A DNA stretch of 23,145 nt, taken from positions 1-23,145 of the forward strand of contig CAIVYV010000272.1 in the NCBI GenBank assembly GCA_903910215.1, given 5' to 3'. Origin of the DNA: an uncultured Pseudomonadota bacterium (GTDB lineage Bacteria; Pseudomonadota; Gammaproteobacteria; Steroidobacterales; Steroidobacteraceae). The stretch's first letter is position 1, and each line of letters begins with the position of its first letter. The translations under genes were made by a program, and so were the position numbers. Of this stretch, positions 7,114 to 14,200 are shown piece by piece. The notes below the pieces were generated by a model that did no database searches, had not been told where the DNA came from, and saw only the letters and a program-made list of their open reading frames with translations.

Positions 7114-9342
7114 TCAGGCGGGTTCGAGGTTGGCGTACTGCAGCATCAACCATTTGCTGCCCGCCGCCTCGAAATTGACCTGCACACGGGCATGCGGCCC
7201 CTGCCCCTCGATATTGAGGATGACACCGGAGCCGAACTTGGCGTGGCGCACGCGGGCGCCCAATTTGAGGCCGGGCGCAACCGGATCCGCCTTCACGCCA
7301 GACGCTGCGGACACGCGGCGCGGTGCGAAATCGCTGCGCGAATAGTCATCACGCGCGTTGAATCCACCGGAGCCGTAGCTACCGCGTCCAGTCTGTACAC
7401 GCGGACGTACCTCTTCGAGCAATTCTTCCGGAATTTCGCGGATGAATCGCGAGGGTTGTCCGTAACTGTCGATGCCATGCAGACGCCGCTGCTCGGCATA
7501 GGTGAGATAGAGCTGCTGCATGGCGCGAGTCGTACCGACATAGGCGAGACGTCGCTCTTCTTCGAGGCTATCGAGATCGTTCAGCGACCGCTGATGCGGG
7601 AACAGCCCATCTTCGAGCCCGGCAAGGAATACCACCGGAAACTCCAGACCCTTGGCCGTGTGCAAGGTCATCATTTGGATACAGTCTTCCCACGCCTCAG
7701 CTTGGCCTTCACCCGATTCGAGAACCGCGTGCGCGAGGAACGACTCGAGCGGCGGTAATTGCTCGCCTTCGACGCCCTCGGGCTCGAAACCTCGCGCCGC
7801 CGAGACGAGTTCCAGCAGGTTGTCTGCTCGTGCTTCACCGCGCTCGGCTTTTTCCTTGCGATGGTGTTCGAGCAAACCGCTGGAGTTGATCACCTGATCG
7901 ACGATTTCGTGCAGCGCCAATTCGCGTGTATCGGCAGCCAAGCGATCGATCAGCTGCAGGAATCCATGCAGTGAGCCCGCGCCTTTGGCGCCCAGGCTTC
8001 CCTCGGCAATACATCGCTGTGCTGCCGACCACAGCGAGCTGCCGTCGGCACGGGCCCGTTCACGTAACGTATCGATACTCTTGGCGCCGATGCCGCGAGT
8101 GGGTAAGTTGACCACACGCTCGAACGACGTATCGTCGTTGCGGTTAGAGACGAGCCGCAGATAAGCGAGAGCATCTTTGATTTCAGCGCGCTCGAAGAAG
8201 CGCAAGCCGCCATATACCTTGTAGGGAATACGGGCCGACAGAAACGCCTCTTCGAAAACACGCGATTGCGCGTTCGATCGATAAAGGATGGCGATATCAC
8301 GGCGATTACCACCGCGAGCGACCCAGTCTTTGATGCGCTGCAGCACGAATTCGGCTTCATCTCGCTCATTGAAGGCCGCATAGAGGCGGATCGGCTCACC
8401 TTTGCCGCCACTCGTCCAAAGATTTTTACCAAGTCGACCGCTGTTATTGGCGATCAAAGCATTGGCGGCTTCGAGAATAGTGCTCGTCGAGCGATAGTTC
8501 TGCTCGAGGCGAATCAATTTGGCCTGTGGAAAATCGCGTCGAAACGTTTGCAAGTTCTCGACTCGGGCGCCGCGCCAGCGATAGATCGACTGATCGTCAT
8601 CGCCCACTGCGAAGGGCGCACCTTCTGAGCCGACCAATAGTTTCGTCCACGCATACTGAATGGTGTTGGTGTCCTGGAACTCATCGACCAACACATGACC
8701 AAAACGACGGCGATAATGCGCGAGCAGCTCCGGCTGATCGCGCCACAATTCGAAAGCACGTAGTAGCAATTCGGCGAAGTCGACGACGCCTGCGCGTTGA
8801 CAGGCTTCTTCGTAATCACGATACAGCTGGATGAACTGGCGACGCGTTGGATCGTTGCCGTCTTTCAGCACCTTTGGCCGCATGCCTTCATCTTTGTTTT
8901 GATTGATGAAGTACTGGATGTCGCGCGGCACCCAGCGCGTATCGTCCAGATTTTGCGCCTTGAGGATTTTCTTGATCAGTCGCAACTGATCGTCGCCATC
9001 GAGAATCTGGAAGGTTTGCGGCAGGTTGGCTTCGCGCCAGTGCAGACGCAATAAGCGATGGGCGATGCCGTGAAAGGTGCCGATCCAGAGCGCAGCACCC
9101 GGCATGCCAAGTAGCGATTCGATGCGCGCTCGCATCTCCCCCGCAGCCTTGTTAGTGAAGGTCATCGCCATGATGCTGTGTGGCGAAGCGCCTTCGGCTT
9201 GAATCAGCCACGCTACACGATGCGTGAGCACACGTGTCTTACCACTACCGGCGCCTGCCAACACCAACACCGGACCGACCGGTGCCGTGACGGCTTCGCG
9301 TTGAGCGTCGTTGAGCGGATTGAGTATCGGCGAGAGATCCAT
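7114..9342 (-). CDS. uvrD: DNA helicase II, UvrD/Rep family (UvrD)
   Basis: An ATP-dependent 3'-5' superfamily 1 helicase acting in nucleotide excision and mismatch repair. The 742 residues align with E. coli UvrD (720) from the first residues (NDAQREAV). Motifs in order: Walker A AGAGSGKT at residues 29-36, motif Ia MTFTNKAA at 60-67, Walker B VDEFQDTN at 219-226 with D220/E221, and motif III VGDDDQSIYRWRGA near 247. QNYRST, HTAKGLEF and YVGTTRA follow. The C-terminal end (GARVRHAKFGSGVI) is the Tudor-like domain of UvrD/PcrA proteins. It is probably the first gene of a run with pyrF, MFS and uppP. No LexA box is visible upstream. Rep is less likely given the E. coli UvrD-like N-terminus and C-terminal extension. 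Confidence 0.96.
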   Translation of the reverse strand: MDLSPILNPLNDAQREAVTAPVGPVLVLAGAGSGKTRVLTHRVAWLIQAEGASPHSIMAMTFTNKAAGEMRARIESLLGMPGAALWIGTFHGIAHRLLRLHWREANLPQTFQILDGDDQLRLIKKILKAQNLDDTRWVPRDIQYFINQNKDEGMRPKVLKDGNDPTRRQFIQLYRDYEEACQRAGVVDFAELLLRAFELWRDQPELLAHYRRRFGHVLVDEFQDTNTIQYAWTKLLVGSEGAPFAVGDDDQSIYRWRGARVENLQTFRRDFPQAKLIRLEQNYRSTSTILEAANALIANNSGRLGKNLWTSGGKGEPIRLYAAFNERDEAEFVLQRIKDWVARGGNRRDIAILYRSNAQSRVFEEAFLSARIPYKVYGGLRFFERAEIKDALAYLRLVSNRNDDTSFERVVNLPTRGIGAKSIDTLRERARADGSSLWSAAQRCIAEGSLGAKGAGSLHGFLQLIDRLAADTRELALHEIVDQVINSSGLLEHHRKEKAERGEARADNLLELVSAARGFEPEGVEGEQLPPLESFLAHAVLESGEGQAEAWEDCIQMMTLHTAKGLEFPVVFLAGLEDGLFPHQRSLNDLDSLEEERRLAYVGTTRAMQQLYLTYAEQRRLHGIDSYGQPSRFIREIPEELLEEVRPRVQTGRGSYGSGGFNARDDYSRSDFAPRRVSAASGVKADPVAPGLKLGARVRHAKFGSGVILNIEGQGPHARVQVNFEAAGSKWLMLQYANLEPA

Positions 9343-9410
9343 GCGGGGCGCGAATTCTAGCGGCTTTCGGTCGGTTTGGTGGATCGATCCTGCGGATTTT
9401 TATCAGCGTC

Positions 9411-9416
9411 TATACT
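9411..9416 (+). promoter_or_regulatory. Possible -10 element (TATACT) upstream of the VOC gene
   Basis: TATACT matches five of six positions of the sigma-70 -10 consensus and lies 37 bp before the VOC ATG, a plausible leader length. No good -35 hexamer occurs 16-18 bp upstream, so this is weak. The 111-bp gap between uvrD and the VOC gene also holds TAGAAT on the minus strand at 9354-9359, close to the uvrD start. Confidence 0.25.
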
Positions 9417-9453
9417 TCGATCGAATCAGAGATTGATCCGGAGTGCGACGTCG

Positions 9454-10392
9454 ATGACAGCCGAGTTTCGAGCGAATGCGTATGCCTATGCCTTGTTGAG
9501 TGTGACGGATCTGACCACCGCGCTCGATTTGTGGGTGGGTCGTTTCGGCATGCAGATCGTGGCGCGTCGCCAAGGGAGCGATCCTGCGTGGGCAAAGCGC
9601 TTAAGTTTGGCTGCAGAGGACATCGTCGATCAGGCACTGCTGGTGACACCGGGTCGTATCCAAGGCGGAATTCATCTGGTGCAATTTCGCGCACCCGGCG
9701 CGCCGGTACGAGCGGGCGCACGGTCCACGGATCTCGTACCGAAGAGCGTCGATATCGTGGTGCGTGACATCCAAGCGCGTTATGCCGAGTTGCAGGCAGC
9801 CGGATTTCGCTTTCGTTCGCCGATTGGTCGTTTCGAAACCGACGGAGTCGTGGTGCACGAGGTGCATCTGCCCGGACCCGATGAGGTGAATCTGGTCTTT
9901 CTCGAAGAAGAGGGCAAGACCGATCACGTCAGCCCGCAAGGGTACGGTGTGGCGCCGCAGATCGTTGCGATCTCACCCGACAATAAAATAGAGAAAGCGT
10001 TCTATGAACAGGTATTGCAGCTCACCGAAACCTCGTACCACCGGTTCGCAGGTCCAGAGGTAGAGCGCACGATTGGTTTACCGCCGGGTGCCGGGCTCGA
10101 CATTCGAATTTTTGGTGATCCGCAGTACACCTACGGGCGACTCGAGATCGTTCAATATGAACGCGCCGAAAGTGAAAACCTGTATCCCAAAGCCTGTGCA
10201 CCGGCGCGCGGCTTGTTGGCGGTCAGTTTTATCGTACCTGATGTGACTGCTGTCGTTTCGCGAGCGAAGGCGAGCAGTGCTCAAGTCGATGAGCCTCAAA
10301 AAATAGACTGTATCTTGGGCTCGGTGTTGACGGCGACGGTGTATTCACCCGCAGGATTGCGTATCGATCTACTGCAGGTCGATCACCACTGA
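9454..10392 (+). CDS. Two-domain VOC (glyoxalase/dioxygenase superfamily) protein
   Basis: A soluble 312-residue protein with two vicinal-oxygen-chelate halves, about residues 8-152 and 166-310. Each contains a paired betaalphabetabetabeta pattern: ALLSVTDLTTALDLWVGRFGM starts the first half, IVAISPDNKIEKAFYEQVL the second. The family includes glyoxalase I, epimerases and ring-cleaving dioxygenases. Metal-binding His/Glu positions normally open and close each domain. Here the opening histidine is missing from both halves (residues 10-16 and 169-173), and the final strand of half two has D305 where Glu is common. A catalytic role is therefore uncertain. The open frame extends 26 codons upstream from a TTG. 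The ATG at 9454 with GGAG at 9440-9443 is preferred. It converges on the glyoxalase II gene with a 10-bp overlap. Confidence 0.75.
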   Translation: MTAEFRANAYAYALLSVTDLTTALDLWVGRFGMQIVARRQGSDPAWAKRLSLAAEDIVDQALLVTPGRIQGGIHLVQFRAPGAPVRAGARSTDLVPKSVDIVVRDIQARYAELQAAGFRFRSPIGRFETDGVVVHEVHLPGPDEVNLVFLEEEGKTDHVSPQGYGVAPQIVAISPDNKIEKAFYEQVLQLTETSYHRFAGPEVERTIGLPPGAGLDIRIFGDPQYTYGRLEIVQYERAESENLYPKACAPARGLLAVSFIVPDVTAVVSRAKASSAQVDEPQKIDCILGSVLTATVYSPAGLRIDLLQVDHH

Positions 10393-11186
10393 TTGCGCAA
10401 TTCGCGCAGGCGCAAGAACACGCTGCGCGCATCCGGATCACCGGGGAGTTCGGGGAAGCGCTCGCGCAAGCGCGCGATGATTTCGGGCTCCTGCAAGCGA
10501 AAGAATACGTTGTGCCGTTTTTCATCGCCGAGCGTAAACACGGGAGCGGTTGCGCCCTCGCGTTCCCCTAGTGATGCGTGCCGTTGAGTGGCCACGACAT
10601 TGCCGGGCTCTCGATCGAGCGTGAAGGCGAGATTGCGCGCCAGATAGTCATGGCCCGGATAGACGAGCGTCGAATCGGGTAGTTGCGCGAGTTGCTGCAC
10701 GAAAGTGTCATATAACAACGACGGATCTCCGCCGTTATGACAATTGCCGGCGCCTGCATTGAACAGCGTGTCACCACAGAGGAGGGCTGCCGGCGTCGAT
10801 GAATCGGCCGCTTGCAGCAGCAGACAGATATGCGAGCGGGTATGCCCCGGTGTATCGAGCACCCGTGCCTCGACCGTACGCCCGACGCGCAGTACGACAC
10901 CTGCACCGAGACCCACGTCGATACCCGGGATGCGCCCGCCTGCGCCCGAGTGTGCGAGCACTTTGGCGCCGGTCGCGGCCCGTAAGCCTTCATTGCCACC
11001 GATATGGTCGCCATGCTCGTGGGTGTTGAGAATGCTCCGTATGGTCCAGCCTCGCGCGTGGGCAACCGCAAGACAGGCTTGCCAGTCGAGCGGGTCCACG
11101 GCCATCGCTTCACCCGTTTCTTCACAGGCGATGAGGTAGTGGTAATTACGCCACGCGTTTCCTGGCCAAATGCGCTCGATGATCAT
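10383..11186 (-). CDS. gloB: Hydroxyacylglutathione hydrolase (glyoxalase II)
   Basis: Hydrolyses S-D-lactoylglutathione and related glutathione thioesters in the cytoplasm, the second step of methylglyoxal detoxification. The 267 residues consist of a metallo-beta-lactamase fold plus the C-terminal HAGH domain (residues about 180-267, with DEKRHNVFFRLQEP), close to the 251 of E. coli GloB. Metal ligands are visible as H56, H58, D60 and H61 in THEHGDH, H115 in DTPGHT, D139 in CGDTLF and H179 in YPGHDY. The start ATG at 11186 gives the standard N-terminus. It is divergent from pcs across 74 bp and overlaps the convergent VOC gene by 10 bp. Whether it belongs functionally with pcs-mcr is not shown by sequence. 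Confidence 0.9.
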   Translation of the reverse strand: MIIERIWPGNAWRNYHYLIACEETGEAMAVDPLDWQACLAVAHARGWTIRSILNTHEHGDHIGGNEGLRAATGAKVLAHSGAGGRIPGIDVGLGAGVVLRVGRTVEARVLDTPGHTRSHICLLLQAADSSTPAALLCGDTLFNAGAGNCHNGGDPSLLYDTFVQQLAQLPDSTLVYPGHDYLARNLAFTLDREPGNVVATQRHASLGEREGATAPVFTLGDEKRHNVFFRLQEPEIIARLRERFPELPGDPDARSVFLRLRELRNQW

Positions 11187-11260
11187 CTTTGCAAGTGAAT
11201 TTTGACTAAAGCCTTTTCACAACACTTGGGTTAGATTGGCTTCGGGGGCTGGAGATCGTC
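11187..11260. promoter_or_regulatory. Divergent gloB / pcs promoter region
   Basis: This 74-bp, locally AT-richer gap must start both gloB (minus) and the pcs operon (plus). It holds TTGACT at 11202-11207, a good -35-like hexamer for pcs, but the nearest -10-like TAGATT (11232-11237) is about 24 bp away, too far for sigma-70. GGAG at 11251-11254 is a clear ribosome-binding site 6 nt before the pcs ATG. The placement is inferred; no specific promoter is confirmed. Confidence 0.4.
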
Positions 11261-14200
11261 ATGTCGAACGAGACCGTTGCCATTTCGCCCCCTCAGGCGC
11301 ATATCAATCCTTACCCGTCCCGAGCCGCCTGGGAAACCGCCAGAGCGGTCTGCGAGCGCGATCCGGGTGCATTTCATGGTGACATCGCCTGTCGCGAATT
11401 GCACTGGTTCGAGCCGTCGTTGGGCCAAACGGGCGCTTGGATCCGGTATGACGACACTCAATCGCGCTGGATGGGTTTCGATGCCGCGAGCGGCGCGTCG
11501 ATTGACCCGCACTTGTCTGACACCCATCGACCTTGGCGCACCGCCCTCGATGCGAGTGAAGCGCCTTTTTATCGCTGGTTCGATGGCGCACTGACCAACG
11601 CCTGCTTCAATGAAATCGATCGACATGTGCTCGACAGGCACGGCGACGAAGCGGCCTTATGGTTCGAGGGTGATCGTTGGGATCAATCGCAAGCCGGTGG
11701 TCGTGGCGCGCCCGTCGTCTCTTACAGCGTCTCGCGTAAGACCTTGCTACTCGAAGTGGCCAAATGTGCACTCGCGCTACGAGAGCTCGGTCTCGACATC
11801 GGTGATCGTATCGCGATCAACATGCCAAATATTCCGGAACAACTGTTCTGGACCGAAGCTTGCAAGCGTCTCGGTATTGTCTATACGCCCGTGTTCGGTG
11901 GATTCAGCGACAAGACGCTCTCGGATCGCATTCACAATGCCGGTGCGCGTGTCGTTATTACGGCCGATGGGGGTTATCGAAACGCCCAGATCGTGGCCTT
12001 CAAGGAGGCGTATACCGACCCGGCGCTCGATGGTTACGTGCCAGCCGAGACCGTCGTCGAGATCGTGCAGCGCACGCTCGGGGAATTGGCAGTACCTGCC
12101 GAGCAGGCGAGAGTCATTCTCGACGGCGCACGCACAGCCGTCGCCAATGAAATCACGCTCGAGCGCTCGGATGTCATGCGCGGAGTCGGTCGCGCGATCG
12201 AGAGCATCGGTGGACTGTCTTCGGCTGAGGCGAGCCGGATCCGAACCGCCATTGCATCTGCGCTGGTCGCAACGCCGGCGCGCGTCGATATTGTCGTCGT
12301 CGTCAGGCATGCCGCACAGGCGGATCTCTTGTGGCGCCCTGAGCGTGATCGCTGGGCGCATGAGTTGACCGATCGAGCGGAACAAAAAATTCTGGCGGCG
12401 GCGCGTGCTGCGGGACACGAGGTCGATTCTCTCGCCGCCCTGATGGCGCTACCCGACTCTCAATTCGTTGCTGCGATCTGGGCGTCGAGTCGGCCTGTGC
12501 CACTGGACGCTGAATTCCCCATGTTTTTCATCTACACGTCAGGATCCACCGGCAAACCGAAGGGCGTCGTGCATGTGCACGGCGGTTACCTCAGCGGCGT
12601 TTCTCACACGATGCGAGTTGCTTTCGACGCACGCGCCGGCGATGTGATGTATGTCGTAGCCGATCCGGGCTGGATCACGGGTCAGAGCTACATGATCGCG
12701 GGAGCGCTCGCTACTCGTGTTACGACGGTGATCGCCGAAGGGGCGCCCGTTTTCCCGAGTGCCGGCCGCTTCGCCAGCATCATCGAGCGATTGAAGGTGA
12801 ACATCTTCAAAGCCGGCGTCACTTTCCTGAAAACGGTGATGACCGATCCGCAGAACGTCGAAGACGTGCGAGCTTATTCGCGCGCATCGTTGCGCGTGGC
12901 GACGTTTTGCGCCGAGCCGACTTCGCCCGTGGTGCAGCAGTTTGGCATGGAGCTCGTCACGCCCTGGTACATCAATTCCTATTGGGCCACCGAGCACGGC
13001 GGCATCGTATGGACCCATCTCTACGGCAATGGCGACTTTCCGTTGCGCGCCGATGCCCACACTTATCCTTTGCCGTGGGTGATGGGTGATGTCTGGATCG
13101 CCGACAGCGAACCCGATTCTACAGGACGAGTTACGGCGCGTTCGGCTTCGGTGGGCGAAAAAGGCGAGATCGTTATCTCAGCGCCTTATCCCTATCTTTG
13201 CCGAACGATCTGGGGTGATGCCGCCGGGTTCAAAGTAGACGGTACGCGCGTCGCGCGGCAGTGGCGTGGCGATATCGATCGATACCGCAGTACTTATTGG
13301 GCGCGTTGGCGAGAGCAACTTGCCTACACGCAAGGCGATTTTGCCGTGAAGCACGCCGACGGCGGCTTCTCGCTGCATGGTCGCTCTGACGATGTCATCA
13401 ACGTGTCGGGGCACCGTCTCGGCACCGAAGAAATAGAAGGCGCCATCCTGCGAGATAAGCAGGTCAATCCAGATTCGCCCGTGGGCAACGTCATCGTGGT
13501 CGGCGCGCCTCATGCACAAAAAGGTTTGACGCCGCTCGCCTTCGTACGCCCCGCGGCGGGACGCAAGCTCACCGCTGAAGATCGACGTCGTTTGATCGAC
13601 ATCGTACGTCAGGAAAAAGGCCAGGTCGCCATTCCCGAAGACTTCATCGAAGTCAGTCAGTTTCCGGAAACTCGCAGTGGCAAATACATGCGCCGCATGG
13701 TTCGTGCACTCGTCGAGGGACAGGATGTCGGTGATACCTCGACGCTGCGCAACCCCGAATCGATCACGGAGCTCAAGCGTAGTATCGCCGAGTGGCAAGA
13801 GCGTCAGCGCGTCGCCGACGAACAACAATTGTTCGAAGATTTCCGTTACTTCCGCATTCACTATCACCCACTGAAGAAACCGCGACGGGCGCGCCTCGCC
13901 ATTGTCACTATCCAGAATCCGCCGGTGAACGCGCTGAACGAGCGTGCGCTCGACGAGTTGAACATCGTGATTGATCACGTGGCTCGACGCGAAGATGTCA
14001 AAGCGGTGATCTTCACTGGACAGGGCACTTCGGCCTTCGTAGCAGGCGCGGATATCCGCCAGTTACTGGAAGACGTACACACCCTAGAAGAAGCCTTGCC
14101 GCTACCGAACAACGCCCATCTGGCTTTTCGCAAAATCGAAACTATGGAAAAGCCTGCGATCGCTGCGATCAATGGCGTTGCGCTCGGTGGTGGTATGGAG

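Noticed and set aside
6862..7758. 298-codon open frame on the plus strand over pyrF and uvrD.
   Set aside because: It is antisense to two clear genes, has no recognisable family, and is explained by GC-biased codon positions.
9390..9406. Possible LexA (SOS) box upstream of uvrD, CTG...CAG.
   Set aside because: The spacer is 11 bp rather than the 10 bp of CTG-N10-CAG, the flanks do not fit, and it lies far from the uvrD start.
11202..11237. Sigma-70 promoter TTGACT ... TAGATT for pcs.
   Set aside because: The two hexamers are about 24 bp apart, too far for a normal promoter. Only the general promoter region is annotated.
13178..13978. 266-codon open frame on the minus strand inside pcs.
   Set aside because: It lies opposite the conserved synthetase and hydratase coding sequence and its translation shows no domain.
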